Counted from the stretch's first letter, positions 18,118 through 26,680 are shown. The stretch: 64,000 nucleotides of DNA from Variovorax sp. 679 (GCF_003952185.1 NZ_RXFS01000002.1:372001-436000); one strand, 5' to 3'. Notes: a model not told the origin generated them from the letters alone. Numbers and translations are program-made.

Positions 18118-18990
18118 ATGGAAAGAAGCACGCAACAGGCCGGCGACGAACAGGCCAGGCTCTGGAACGGCCCGGCCGGAAACGCCTGGGTCGAGGCACA
18201 GGCAACGCTCGACCAGCTGTTCCGGCCCTTGGAGAAGCTGCTCGTCGACGCGGCATCCGCCGGCAGCCCGCCAGCAAGCCGTGTGCTCGACGTGGGTTGC
18301 GGCACTGGCGGCACCACGCTGGCCATCGCGCGGGCACTGGGCGCCGGCACGGATTGCGTCGGCATCGACATCTCGGAGCCGATGATTGCCGCCGCCCAAG
18401 GCCGCGCCGTGCGCGAAGGCGCGGCGGCACGCTTCGTCTGCGCCGATGCCCAGACGCATGCCTTCGAGCCTGCGAGCTTCGACGGCATCGTCTCGCGCCT
18501 CGGAGTGATGTTCTTCGACGACCCGGTGCACGCCTTCTCCAACCTGCGGCATGCCGCGAAGGACGGTGCCGCACTGCACTTCATCGCCTGGCGCGGCGCC
18601 GCCGAGAACCCCTTCATGACCACCGCCGAGCGCGCTGCCGCTCCGCTGCTGCCGGACCTTCCGCCTCGACAGCCGAACGCGCCGGGCCAGTTCGGCTTTG
18701 CGGACAGGCATCGTGTGGAAGCCATCCTCGAGGAAAGCGGCTGGCGCGGCATCGACATCCGGCCCGTCGACCTGCCCTGCACCCTGCCGGAGAAAGATCT
18801 CGTCGGCTACCTGAGCCGGCTCGGCCCGGTCGGCCTGGCGCTGCGGCAGGTGGACGAGCGCACGCGCGAACGGGTCATCGGCACGGTCCGCGCCGCCTTC
18901 GAGCCATTCGTGCACGGCAACGAGGTCCGTCTGACCGCAGCCTGCTGGATGGTCGCCGCACACGCGCCGGGGAAGAACCGGAATGACTGA
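18118..18990 (+). CDS. class I SAM-dependent methyltransferase
   Basis: The 290-residue protein has the Rossmann-fold SAM-binding motif I (VLDVGCGTGGTTLAIAR), acidic residue after strand 2 (VGIDISEPMI), and post-I VCADAQTHAFEPASFDGIVSRLGVMFFDDP. The substrate is not evident. It starts MERSTQQAGDEQARLWNGPAG, where the QARLWNGPAGNAWV block is typical of a widespread uncharacterised methyltransferase family. It is controlled by a MerR-type promoter immediately upstream and overlaps the DUF2938 gene by 8 bases, so the two are co-expressed. Confidence 0.88.
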   Translation: MERSTQQAGDEQARLWNGPAGNAWVEAQATLDQLFRPLEKLLVDAASAGSPPASRVLDVGCGTGGTTLAIARALGAGTDCVGIDISEPMIAAAQGRAVREGAAARFVCADAQTHAFEPASFDGIVSRLGVMFFDDPVHAFSNLRHAAKDGAALHFIAWRGAAENPFMTTAERAAAPLLPDLPPRQPNAPGQFGFADRHRVEAILEESGWRGIDIRPVDLPCTLPEKDLVGYLSRLGPVGLALRQVDERTRERVIGTVRAAFEPFVHGNEVRLTAACWMVAAHAPGKNRND

Positions 18991-19486
18991 AGCGGCGAAG
19001 CTCCTCGCCAGCGTGCTGCTGACCGGCATAGGCGCGACGGCGGTGATGGATCTGTGGGCCATTGCCCGCAAACGACTGCTCGGCGTTCCCTCGCTCGACT
19101 ACGCACTGGTGGGCCGCTGGCTCGCCTATCTGCCGCGCGGCCGCTTTCGCCACAACCCCATCGCTGCGTCACCACCCGTGCGAAGCGAGCGACTTATCGG
19201 GTGGGTAGCGCACTACGGCATCGGCGTTACCTTCGCGGCCGTGCTGCTCGCAGGCTGGGGACCGGCGTGGGCCAGCCACCCCACGCTGGGCCCGGCCATG
19301 ATCGTCGGCATCGGCAGCGTGGCGGCGCCCTTCCTGGTGATGCAGCCGGGCATGGGCGCAGGCATCGCGGCAAGCCGCACGCCGCGGCCCATGGTCGCGC
19401 GGCTGCACAGCCTGGTCACGCACGCTGTCTTCGGGCTGGGTCTCCATGCGGCCGGCTGGGTGGCCGCGCTTGCCCTCGCAGCCTGA
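18983..19486 (+). CDS. DUF2938 membrane protein
   Basis: The 167-residue protein has four likely membrane helices (LLASVLLTGIGATAVMDLWA, IGVTFAAVLLAGWG, MIVGIGSVAAPFLVMQPGMG, and a C-terminal GLGLHAAGWVAALALAA). The arrangement and motifs GRWLAYLPRGRF and QPGMGAGIAASRTP match DUF2938, a family of unknown role. It is translationally coupled to the methyltransferase gene and so falls under the same MerR-type promoter. It is convergent with the SLAC1-type gene. Confidence 0.85.
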   Translation: MTEAAKLLASVLLTGIGATAVMDLWAIARKRLLGVPSLDYALVGRWLAYLPRGRFRHNPIAASPPVRSERLIGWVAHYGIGVTFAAVLLAGWGPAWASHPTLGPAMIVGIGSVAAPFLVMQPGMGAGIAASRTPRPMVARLHSLVTHAVFGLGLHAAGWVAALALAA

Positions 19487-19495
19487 ACCCCAGGC

Positions 19496-20491
19496 TCAAG
19501 CGAACAGCTTCCCGTTGAGCGCGATCCGCACGGTCTTCACCGTGAGAACGGCCAGCGCCACGTTCAGCGCGGCCAGCAGCACCAGCGCAACAACCCAGAG
19601 CGCGACGCTCGCGCGCAGCTCCGCGTACTTCAGCGCCGCGTTGGCGAGCGCGGCCATCGGGAAGCCGATCGCCCACCAGTTCGGCGAGAACGTCGCTCCC
19701 CTGCGGAACACCTTCGGAGCCACCACCGCGAAGATGAAGAGCCCGAAGTAGAAGAGCATCGCGGCGAAGCGATCGATTTCGCCGACGACGTTGGTGTACG
19801 CCAGGAAGCCCACCGCGAAAGGCGCCACCAGGATCATCAGCGAAGGCTCCATGGCGGGCGCGAGCGGATCGCGGTGCACGAGCCGGCCGATGATCATCGT
19901 GAAGAGCACGAGCGCCAGCACCGCGCCGACCGCGCTTGCGGCCAGGTTGATTTCGCCGGCCCACGCCATCGGCATGTGCGCGCCGGTGACGGGGATGTCG
20001 AGCGTGGCCACGCCGGGGATGATCCAGGCCGGCACGGCAAGCGACGCATCCACCTGCCCCTTCAGCAGCCGCGACAGCACGATGAAGCTCAGCGCGAAGG
20101 TCGCGACGAGGCCCACGGTCCAGCCGAAGTGCGCGACGGGCGCGTTGTAGGGTGCGATGACGACCGACAGCAGCAGGACCGAGATCGCGATGGTGCCGAA
20201 GAAGTTGCCCGCCACCGGGTGATTGAACTCCGCCTGCACCGCCTGCCGGTGCCTTACGAGCTTCATCAGGTAGCCCGCCGAGATGAGCACGAAGGCGAAC
20301 AGCGCGAACGCCCCGACGGCCTCGCCGACGAAGGCCGGCACACCCAGGCTTTCGTGCACGAGCCGCCATGCGAGGGCGAGGCCCGACAGGCCCATCACCG
20401 AGGCGAACAGGTTGACCGGAAGGTTGCGCACGGAGGCTTCCGCACGCGGAGGAACGACCGATGAGGAAGGGTTCAGTGACTGGCTTTGCAT
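19496..20491 (-). CDS. SLAC1/TehA-family anion channel
   Basis: This 331-residue protein has about ten hydrophobic helices. The first, LPVNLFASVMGLSGLALAWR, is typical of the tellurite-resistance/dicarboxylate transporter (TDT) family, and FNHPVAGNFFGTIAISVLLL and the AHMPMAWAGEINLAASAVG and FSPNWWAIGFPMAALANA blocks are diagnostic for SLAC1-like channels. It probably conducts anions such as chloride, nitrate or organic acids; the ion is unknown. The start MQSQSLNPSS was preferred over a 41-residue basic extension with no family match. It is divergent from the GlxA-type regulator. Confidence 0.88.
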   Translation of the reverse strand: MQSQSLNPSSSVVPPRAEASVRNLPVNLFASVMGLSGLALAWRLVHESLGVPAFVGEAVGAFALFAFVLISAGYLMKLVRHRQAVQAEFNHPVAGNFFGTIAISVLLLSVVIAPYNAPVAHFGWTVGLVATFALSFIVLSRLLKGQVDASLAVPAWIIPGVATLDIPVTGAHMPMAWAGEINLAASAVGAVLALVLFTMIIGRLVHRDPLAPAMEPSLMILVAPFAVGFLAYTNVVGEIDRFAAMLFYFGLFIFAVVAPKVFRRGATFSPNWWAIGFPMAALANAALKYAELRASVALWVVALVLLAALNVALAVLTVKTVRIALNGKLFA

Positions 20492-20600
20492 GGCTGGCAC
20501 CTTTGGCTGAATTTGCGTTAGTTGGTATTTTCCGCCAGACTCCCGCCGTCGCCTTCCTCGGTTCACGGCGTTTTCAGCCAATCCCCGGACCTTGTCTGCC

Positions 20601-21554
20601 ATGCGCATCGCCATCCTCGCATTTCCCCGTTTCCAGCTGCTCGACGTTGCCGGGCCTGCCGACGTTTTCGTCGAAGCAGCGCACCAGCTCGGGAAGCCGC
20701 GCGCCTACCAGGTGCAGGTGATCGGCACCAAGGCCGGCGTTCTCAAGAGCAGCGGCGGCCTGAAGCTGGCCGTCGACGCCACGGTGGCAACGCATTGCGG
20801 CGCCATCGACACCCTGCTGGTCGCGGGCAGCCCCCGCATCGAGGACATGGAAAGCGACACCCAACTGCAGGACTGGCTCCGGCGCCAGGCCGGCACCGTG
20901 CGGCGCTACGGCTCGGTGTGCTCCGGCGCCTTCGTGCTGGCGGCCTCCGGACTCCTCGACGGCAAGAGGGTCGCGACCCACTGGAACACCGCCGCCGGCC
21001 TCGCGGCGGCATACCCGCGCACACGCGTGGAGGCGGACGCCATCTACGTGAAGGACGGCAACCTGTTCACCTCGGCAGGGGTAACCGCCGGCATGGACCT
21101 TGCCCTCGCGATGGTGGAGGAAGACCACGGCCGCGAACTCGCGCTGCGCGTGGCACGCCAGCTGGTGATGTTCCTCAAGCGCCCCGGAGGCCAGAGCCAG
21201 TTCAGCGCGCACCTCGCGGCGCAGACTTCCGAGCGCTCCGGCGTGCGCACGGTGCAGGATCATGTGCTCGCGAACCTGAAGGACGACCTGTCGGTGCCCG
21301 CCCTGGCCGCACGCGCGGGCATGAGCGAGAGAAGCTTCGCGCGGATCTTCCGCGACGAAACAGGCACGACACCCGCGGAGTTCGTCGAGAACGCAAGGAT
21401 CGACGCCGCCCGCAGGCTGGCCGAGGAATCCGACGTGCCGGCCAAGCGGCTGGCCGATGCGGTCGGCTATGCGAACGTGGACGGCTTCAGGCGTGCGTTC
21501 GCCCGTCGACTGGGGGTCAGCCTCGTGGAGTACCGGAGGCGCTTCGCTACGTGA
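20601..21554 (+). CDS. GlxA-family regulator (DJ-1/PfpI plus AraC HTH)
   Basis: The 317-residue protein has an N-terminal DJ-1/PfpI-like domain (MRIAILAFPRFQLLDVAGPA; VCSGAFVLAASGLLDGK holds the nucleophile-elbow Cys; TSAGVTAGMDLALAMVEED) and a C-terminal AraC double HTH (LAARAGMSERSFARIFRDET, VPAKRLADAVGYANVDGFRRAF). Such proteins are transcription factors, several controlling amine or quaternary-amine use. ATG at 20601 is chosen over a TTG three codons earlier. It is divergent from the SLAC1-type gene, which may be its target. Confidence 0.9.
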   Translation: MRIAILAFPRFQLLDVAGPADVFVEAAHQLGKPRAYQVQVIGTKAGVLKSSGGLKLAVDATVATHCGAIDTLLVAGSPRIEDMESDTQLQDWLRRQAGTVRRYGSVCSGAFVLAASGLLDGKRVATHWNTAAGLAAAYPRTRVEADAIYVKDGNLFTSAGVTAGMDLALAMVEEDHGRELALRVARQLVMFLKRPGGQSQFSAHLAAQTSERSGVRTVQDHVLANLKDDLSVPALAARAGMSERSFARIFRDETGTTPAEFVENARIDAARRLAEESDVPAKRLADAVGYANVDGFRRAFARRLGVSLVEYRRRFAT

Positions 21555-21574
21555 TGCCGCGGGCGGCCGCTCGT

Positions 21575-22021
21575 TCAGGCCGCCTTGCCGTCGTCCCTGA
21601 GCACGGTTTCCCCGGTGCGGGGATTCGTCAGCGTGACGTTCTCGAGCGCCTTGATCCGCCACTCGCCGGCCTCCCGCGTCAGCACGGCGAGGATCAGCGT
21701 GTCGACGGCATGCGGGCCCGCCGGATGCGCCGGACCGGTCGTGAGGCGACTCCAGAAGTGCACGATGGCCGCGTCGTCGCCGATCGCGGTCACATCGATC
21801 AACTCGTTGTCCAGCGTGGAGTCGCTGTAGATGGTTGCGTGGATGGGCGCATGCAGGCCGACGATCTCGTCGACACCGCGCACGTAGTGTCCGAACCGGT
21901 TCACGAAGCTCGCGTTGCCGTGGAACAGCGCCGCGAGCGCCTTCATGTCGTGGCTGTTCCAGGCGGCCTGGAACGCCCGGGGTGCATCTTCAGGATGGTT
22001 CATCTGGTTCATGAGGTTCAC
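21575..22021 (-). CDS. SgcJ/EcaC-like NTF2-superfamily protein
   Basis: The 148-residue protein has the SnoaL-like cone fold signature: DAPRAFQAAWNSHDMKALAALF, then FGHYVRGVDEIVGLHAPIHA, and a C-terminal EWRIKALENVTLTNPRTGE. The SgcJ/EcaC group is of unknown enzymatic role. Three methionines crowd the N-terminus (MNLMNQMNHPED), so the start may be up to six residues later. It is convergent with the GlxA-type gene and shares no obvious operon with its neighbours. Confidence 0.82.
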   Translation of the reverse strand: MNLMNQMNHPEDAPRAFQAAWNSHDMKALAALFHGNASFVNRFGHYVRGVDEIVGLHAPIHATIYSDSTLDNELIDVTAIGDDAAIVHFWSRLTTGPAHPAGPHAVDTLILAVLTREAGEWRIKALENVTLTNPRTGETVLRDDGKAA

Positions 22022-22075
22022 CTGGGTTGTTGCTGGTATCCGCGCATCGGGGATCCGTTGTCCGGATGAGGCCCG

Positions 22076-23047
22076 CTATCCATCCTCGTCGGCAGGCGGC
22101 CCGATCGCCGATCCCGGCGCCGCCTGCGCCAGGTGGCCACCCACCGTCGAGAGCAGGCCGCGCAGCCAGCGATGGGCGCCCTGGTGCTGCGAGCGTTCGT
22201 GCCACAGCTGGTAGAAGCGCATGCGCGGAAACCCCTCCGGGGCCGCCACGCACACCACCGGAAGGCTGCGCGTGAACTGCTCGGCGAAGTGGCGCGCGGT
22301 GGTGAACACGAGGTCGCTGTCGGCCACCAGGTAGGGCGCCATCGCGTAGTAGGGCACGAAGACGCGCGCGTCGCGGGTCTGCCTCAGGCCGGCCAGATGG
22401 CTGTCGACCACCGCGCGGTGCGACTTGGCGAACGGCGTGGGCGCCACGTGCACGGCCGCGAGGTAGCGCGGCAGCGTCATGGCGTCAGGTGCGGCCAGCG
22501 GGTTGCGCGGGCTCATCATGCACACCAGCTCGTCCTCGATCAGCAGCGACAGGTGCATGCGCTCGGGCGGCAGCGGCCAGTTGCCGATCACGATGTCGAG
22601 CTCTCCCTGCGCCAGCGCGCGCTCGTAGTCGTAGCCGGGCGTCAGCGGGTGGACCAGCAGGCGCGCCTGCGGCGCCTCGGCGCGGAAGCGCGCCACCACC
22701 TCGGCCATGAAGCTGGCCGCCAGGTAGTCCGGCGTGGCGATGGTGAACGTCGTGGTGCTGGAGGCGGGCACGAAGCGCTCGGGGCCGGCCAGCATGCGGT
22801 CGATCTCGCCGAGCACTTCGCGCGCGCTGTCGCGCAGCTGCAGCGCCCGGGCGGTGGGCACCATGCCGCCGCGCTCGCGCACCAGGATCGGATCGCCGAA
22901 GGCGTCGCGCAGGCGCCGCAGGGCCGCGCTGACGGCCGGCTGCGTCTGGTTCATGCGCACCGCCGCGCGCGAGACGCTGCGCTCGGCCACCAGCACCGCC
23001 AGCACGCGCAGCAGGTGGATGTCGACAAGGTCCTGGCTTCTGGTCAT
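22076..23047 (-). CDS. LysR-family regulator of the purine-degradation cluster
   Basis: The 323-residue regulator begins MTRSQDLVDIHLLRVLAVLVAERSVSRAAVRMNQTQPAVSAALRRLR (given in part), a clear LysR winged helix, followed by a substrate-binding domain (FTIATPDYLAASFMAEVVARF, LDIVIGNWPLPPER). Its wording resembles regulators of nodulation- and catabolism-type LysR groups. It is divergent from the MFS carrier at the head of a urate-degradation gene set, so it most likely activates those genes in response to urate or an intermediate; this is inference from position. Confidence 0.88.
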   Translation of the reverse strand: MTRSQDLVDIHLLRVLAVLVAERSVSRAAVRMNQTQPAVSAALRRLRDAFGDPILVRERGGMVPTARALQLRDSAREVLGEIDRMLAGPERFVPASSTTTFTIATPDYLAASFMAEVVARFRAEAPQARLLVHPLTPGYDYERALAQGELDIVIGNWPLPPERMHLSLLIEDELVCMMSPRNPLAAPDAMTLPRYLAAVHVAPTPFAKSHRAVVDSHLAGLRQTRDARVFVPYYAMAPYLVADSDLVFTTARHFAEQFTRSLPVVCVAAPEGFPRMRFYQLWHERSQHQGAHRWLRGLLSTVGGHLAQAAPGSAIGPPADEDG

Positions 23048-23185
23048 GTGTCTAGGGGTTCGACCGGATGGCGCGCCGTTGCGGGGCGCGACCTATCGCT
23101 CTGGTTTATGCCGCACATTCCGCGCGCCGTGCGCGCGGCCGGACCATTGTGCCTACAGTGCCCACGCAGGCGGCGCTCCTTTTGC

Positions 23186-23197
23186 CGGTCCGGACCG
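23186..23197. promoter_or_regulatory. perfect 12-bp palindrome upstream of the MFS carrier
   Basis: CGGTCCGGACCG lies in the 182-bp divergent region between the LysR gene and the purine-cluster carrier, 32 bases before the carrier start. It could be an operator, but GC-rich palindromes of this size also arise by chance. Confidence 0.25.
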
Positions 23198-23229
23198 CAG
23201 CGCCCCACACCAAGGACCTGGAGACAAGC

Positions 23230-24573
23230 ATGACATCAACCACAGCGGCCGCATCGGTCCGGCCTTCCTCCACCCCGTCCGAGCTGGACGGGGTCTACCG
23301 CAAGATCATCTGGCGGCTCATTCCCTTCCTGATGCTGCTGTGGGTGCTGGCCTGGATCGACCGGGTCAACATCGGCTTCATCAAGCTCACCATGCTCGAC
23401 GAGCTCAAGTGGAGCGAGGCGATGTACGGCCTGGGCGCGGGCATCTTCTTCCTGGGCTACTTCTTCTTCGAGGTGCCGAGCAACCTGCTGCTGCAGCGCA
23501 TCGGGGCCAAGAAGACCATCATGCGCATCACCATCGGCTGGGGCCTGACCTCCATCGCCACGATGTTCGTGAAGACGCCGGACATGTTCTATTTCCTGCG
23601 CTTCCTGCTGGGCGTGTTCGAGGCCGGCTTCTACCCCGGCATCATCCTGTACCTGACCTACTGGTTCCCCAACGACCGGCGCGCCAAGGCCTTCGGCATG
23701 TTCATGTCGGCCTCGGCCTTCGCGGGCGTGATCGGCGGGCCGCTGGCCGGCACCATCATGACCGGCATGCACGGCGTGAACGGCTGGTCGGGATGGCAGT
23801 GGGTGCTGCTGCTGGAGGGCATTCCATCGGTCATCGCCGGCTTCGTCACCTACTTCTACCTGACCGACAAGCCCGAGCAGGCCAACTGGCTCACGGCACG
23901 CGAGCGCCAGCTGGTGCACGAAGACCTCGAGCGCGACGGCCGCTCGCTGGGCCAGCGCGAGCACAGCATGCTGGCCTCGCTCAGGAGCGGGCGCATCTGG
24001 CTGCTGATCCTGATCTTCTTCTGCATCATCGCGGCCAACTCCTCGCTGACCTTCTACGGCCCGACGCTGGTCAAGGAAGTGGGCTTCGCCAGCCCTGTGA
24101 CGGTGGGCTGGATCATGGCCGCGGCCTACCTGTGCGGCGCGGCCGGCATGATCTGGAACGGCTTCCACTCCGACAAGCAGCAGGAATCGCGCTGGCACTG
24201 CGGCCTTGCCGCGGCGCTGGGGGCGGTTTCGCTGCTGGCCATCGCGCTCTTCCTCGGGCACAGCGCGCTGGCGGTGCTGGTGGGCCTGACCCTGGCCATC
24301 GTCGGCACCATGAGCGCCATTCCGGTGTTCTGGCAGATGCCCAACCGCTTCCTGGCCGGCACCGCGGCCGCCGGCGGCGTGGCGCTGATCAACTCCATCG
24401 CCAACCTGGCCGGCTTCGGCGCGCCCTGGATGCTGGGCCTGATCAAGACGTCCACCGGCAGCCTCTCGCCCGGCCTGTACGTGGTGGCGGCAGTCGAGAT
24501 CTGCGCCACCTTGCTGATCCTGGCCTGCGTGCCCTCGCACCGCAAGCAATCCGTTGCCTCCGCCGCGCGCTGA
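23230..24573 (+). CDS. ACS-family MFS transporter in purine cluster
   Basis: This 447-residue, 12-helix carrier belongs to the anion:cation symporter branch of the MFS. Visible motifs are LAWIDRVNIGFIKLTMLDEL (helix 1), GYFFFEVPSNLLLQRIGAKK, RFLLGVFEAGFYPGIILYLT and YWFPNDRRAKAFGMF. Members move organic anions such as tartrate, glucarate and allantoate. Its place ahead of uraD and HIU hydrolase genes suggests a purine, urate or ureide substrate. The start MTSTTAAAS follows a GGAGA ribosome site. A gap of 35 bases leads to uraD, indicating one operon. Confidence 0.9.
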   Translation: MTSTTAAASVRPSSTPSELDGVYRKIIWRLIPFLMLLWVLAWIDRVNIGFIKLTMLDELKWSEAMYGLGAGIFFLGYFFFEVPSNLLLQRIGAKKTIMRITIGWGLTSIATMFVKTPDMFYFLRFLLGVFEAGFYPGIILYLTYWFPNDRRAKAFGMFMSASAFAGVIGGPLAGTIMTGMHGVNGWSGWQWVLLLEGIPSVIAGFVTYFYLTDKPEQANWLTARERQLVHEDLERDGRSLGQREHSMLASLRSGRIWLLILIFFCIIAANSSLTFYGPTLVKEVGFASPVTVGWIMAAAYLCGAAGMIWNGFHSDKQQESRWHCGLAAALGAVSLLAIALFLGHSALAVLVGLTLAIVGTMSAIPVFWQMPNRFLAGTAAAGGVALINSIANLAGFGAPWMLGLIKTSTGSLSPGLYVVAAVEICATLLILACVPSHRKQSVASAAR

Positions 24574-24608
24574 GCGGCCGGCATCGCCACCGAAGAAAAG
24601 AACGACCG

Positions 24609-25136
24609 ATGACCCTCACCACCACCCGCCTGAACCTGGCTGCGCTCAACGAGATGGACCGCGACGCCTTCGTCGCCGCCGTCGGGCCGACCTTCGAGAA
24701 CTCCCCCTGGGTCGCGCAGGCCGCGTGGGCGCGCCGCCCCTTCGCCGATGCCGGTGCGCTGCATGCCGCGATGCTCGACGTGGTGCGGCAGGCGCCGCAG
24801 GAGCGCCGCATCGCCTTCCTCTGCGGCCACCCGGAGCTGGCGGGCCGCGAAGCCCAGGCCGGCACGATGACGGCCGAGTCCGTCGGCGAGCAGCGCAGCG
24901 CCGGGCTCGACGCGCTCAGCCGCGACGAGCTGGGCGAGATGCAGTACCTGAACCGCGCCTACCGCGAGCGCCACGGCTTCCCCTTCATCATCGCCGTGCG
25001 CCGCAACACCAAGCAGCAGATCTTCGAGGCGATGCGCACGCGCGCGGCGGCGAGCACCGAGGTCGAGCAGCGCGCCGCGCTCGACCAGATCGGCTTCATC
25101 ACCAGAGGGCGCATCGACGCCCTGCTGGACGGCTGA
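24609..25136 (+). CDS. uraD: OHCU decarboxylase
   Basis: The 175-residue protein matches 2-oxo-4-hydroxy-4-carboxy-5-ureidoimidazoline decarboxylase, which converts OHCU to S-allantoin after urate oxidation. Visible are LCGHPELAGREAQAG (with the catalytic His), SAGLDALSRDELGEMQYLNRAYRER (in part) and HGFPFIIAVRRNTK. Length is normal for the stand-alone enzyme. It acts after HIU hydrolase, two copies of which follow. Urate oxidase itself is not in the window. Confidence 0.92.
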   Translation: MTLTTTRLNLAALNEMDRDAFVAAVGPTFENSPWVAQAAWARRPFADAGALHAAMLDVVRQAPQERRIAFLCGHPELAGREAQAGTMTAESVGEQRSAGLDALSRDELGEMQYLNRAYRERHGFPFIIAVRRNTKQQIFEAMRTRAAASTEVEQRAALDQIGFITRGRIDALLDG

Positions 25137-25168
25137 GGCCTCCGGCGCGCTCTCTTTCCCCGCGACAC

Positions 25169-25192
25169 GTTCCCGTTCCCGTTCCCGTTCCC
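25169..25192. repeat. four tandem copies of CGTTCC
   Basis: A perfect hexanucleotide array of four units lies in the 134-bp space between uraD and the Tat-exported HIU-hydrolase-like gene. Copy number could vary by slippage. Its distance from the start codon (about 80 bases) makes direct control of translation unlikely. Confidence 0.9.
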
Positions 25193-25270
25193 GCCAACCG
25201 GTGTCCCCTCGCACCGGCCAGGCGTTCCATCGCCCGGAAAAGGGCAGACAACGACAGGAGACAAGCAAAG

Positions 25271-25792
25271 ATGGCGAATCAAGTCGTATCCCACCATCCC
25301 GCGCGCAGGCAGTTCGCGCTCTCGGGACTGGCGCTCGGCGCGGCGGCGCTGACCGCGCGCGGGGCGCTGGCACAGCAGCCGGGCGCCGCGCCGGCCGGCC
25401 CCGCCCGGGCCAGCGGCCCCATCGTGCTGCACGGCGTGAGCCCGCGGCTCACGGTGCATGCGCTGGACACCTTCCATGGCGCGGCAGCCACCGGCCTGCG
25501 CATCGACTTCTCCCGGCTGGAAGGCGGCAGCTACAAGCAGCTGCGCAGCGTCGTCATGAACGGCAATGGGCGCTCCGACGATCCGCTGCTGATCGGCGAC
25601 AGCTACCAGCCCGGCGACTACGAACTGCTGCTGCACGTCGACGACTACTTCGCCGGCAAGAAGGCCGTGCTGCCCATGCCGCCGTTCCTGACGAAGCTGC
25701 CGGTGCGCATCCGCGTCGCCAACGTCGCCGAGCGCATCCACCTGCCGATCCAGTTCGGCCCGTGGAGCTACACCTACTCGCGCGGCAGCTGA
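25271..25792 (+). CDS. exported transthyretin-like protein (HIU hydrolase paralogue)
   Basis: The 173-residue protein has a likely Tat signal (PARRQFALSGLALGAAALTA, cleavage near ALAQQ) and a transthyretin-like domain. Residues equivalent to the HIU hydrolase catalytic set are visible: LTVHALD (His), GNGRSDDPLL (Arg), ERIHLPIQF (His). The C-terminal tetrapeptide is SRGS instead of the usual YRGS. It therefore looks like a periplasmic, diverged relative of the cytoplasmic enzyme encoded next to it. It may hydrolyse 5-hydroxyisourate outside the cytoplasm or have a new substrate. Confidence 0.85.
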   Translation: MANQVVSHHPARRQFALSGLALGAAALTARGALAQQPGAAPAGPARASGPIVLHGVSPRLTVHALDTFHGAAATGLRIDFSRLEGGSYKQLRSVVMNGNGRSDDPLLIGDSYQPGDYELLLHVDDYFAGKKAVLPMPPFLTKLPVRIRVANVAERIHLPIQFGPWSYTYSRGS

Positions 25793-25822
25793 GCCCATTG
25801 CACTGACGAAAGAGGAAACGAC

Positions 25823-26158
25823 ATGACCGGCATCTCGACGCACGTGCTCGACATCACCAACGGGCGCCCCCTGGCGGGCCTGCAGGTGGAGCTCTACGAC
25901 GTGGCGACCAACCCGCCCACGCGCATCAACGGCACCCGCACCAACGCCGACGGCCGCACCGATGCGCCCATGCTCGCGGCCAAGGACGCGCGCACCGGCC
26001 ACTTCGAGCTGCGCTTCCACGTCGGCGACCACTTCAAGGCGGCCGACGGGCTCTCGGACGTGGTGCCCGTGCGCTTCTCCATCTTCGACGCGGCGCAGCA
26101 CTACCACGTGCCGATGCTGTGCGCGCCCTGGTTCTTTTCAACCTATCGCGGCAGCTGA
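25823..26158 (+). CDS. uraH: 5-hydroxyisourate hydrolase
   Basis: This 111-residue protein has all hallmarks of HIU hydrolase: the N-terminal STHVLDITNGRPLAGL with catalytic His, GRTDAPML with the active-site Arg nearby, QHYHVPMLCAPW with the second His, and the C-terminal signature YRGS. It hydrolyses the product of urate oxidation to OHCU, the substrate of UraD. Length is standard and there is no signal peptide, so it is cytoplasmic. It lies 30 bases after the exported paralogue. Confidence 0.95.
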   Translation: MTGISTHVLDITNGRPLAGLQVELYDVATNPPTRINGTRTNADGRTDAPMLAAKDARTGHFELRFHVGDHFKAADGLSDVVPVRFSIFDAAQHYHVPMLCAPWFFSTYRGS

Positions 26159-26180
26159 CTCGCCGCAGGAGTTTCTACAG

Positions 26181-26657
26181 ATGCCCCATACCGATCAAGA
26201 CTCGGAGAAGTACATGGTCGACGCCATCCGGCTGGCCATGCGGAACGTGCGCGAACGCAGGACCTGGCCTTTCGGCGCCGTGCTGGTGCGCGACGGCAAG
26301 GTGCTGGCCCGGGCGGTCAACGAGGTCGACGCGCTGTGCGACCCCACGGCCCACGCCGAGATGCAGGCGGTGCGCATCGCCGCCAAGGCCCAGGGCGGCA
26401 CCGACCTGTCGGGCAGCGTCGTGTACGCCAGCGGCTACCCGTGCCCCATGTGCCTCACGGCCATGTACCTGGCCGGCGTGAAGGAGGTGTACTTCGCCTA
26501 CTCCAACGAGGACGGCGAGCCGCACGACCTCTCCGCCGAACGCGGCTACCTGGAGATCGCGCGGCCGCTGGAGCAGCGCGAGATGCCCGTGCGATCGCTG
26601 CCGGTGCGCGACGAGGGCGAGGACCTGTACGAGGCCTGGTCGCACTCGATGCGCTGA
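26181..26657 (+). CDS. nucleobase deaminase (guanine-deaminase-like, CDA fold)
   Basis: The 158-residue cytidine-deaminase-fold enzyme carries the zinc and proton-shuttle motif HAEMQAVR and the second zinc motif PCPMCLTAM. WPFGAVLVRDGKVLARAVNEV is typical of guanine deaminases and related nucleoside deaminases. In a purine-degradation operon it most likely converts guanine to xanthine; adenosine/tRNA deaminase activity is less likely in this context. It starts MPHTDQDSEKYMV, 22 bases after uraH, and is the last gene of the operon before the convergent Bug gene. Confidence 0.87.
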   Translation: MPHTDQDSEKYMVDAIRLAMRNVRERRTWPFGAVLVRDGKVLARAVNEVDALCDPTAHAEMQAVRIAAKAQGGTDLSGSVVYASGYPCPMCLTAMYLAGVKEVYFAYSNEDGEPHDLSAERGYLEIARPLEQREMPVRSLPVRDEGEDLYEAWSHSMR

Positions 26658-26680
26658 CCGCAGGCCCCGGGGGCGCGACC

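Noticed and set aside
25169..25192. CRISPR-like array
   Set aside because: The units are contiguous 6-mers without spacers, and no cas genes are present.
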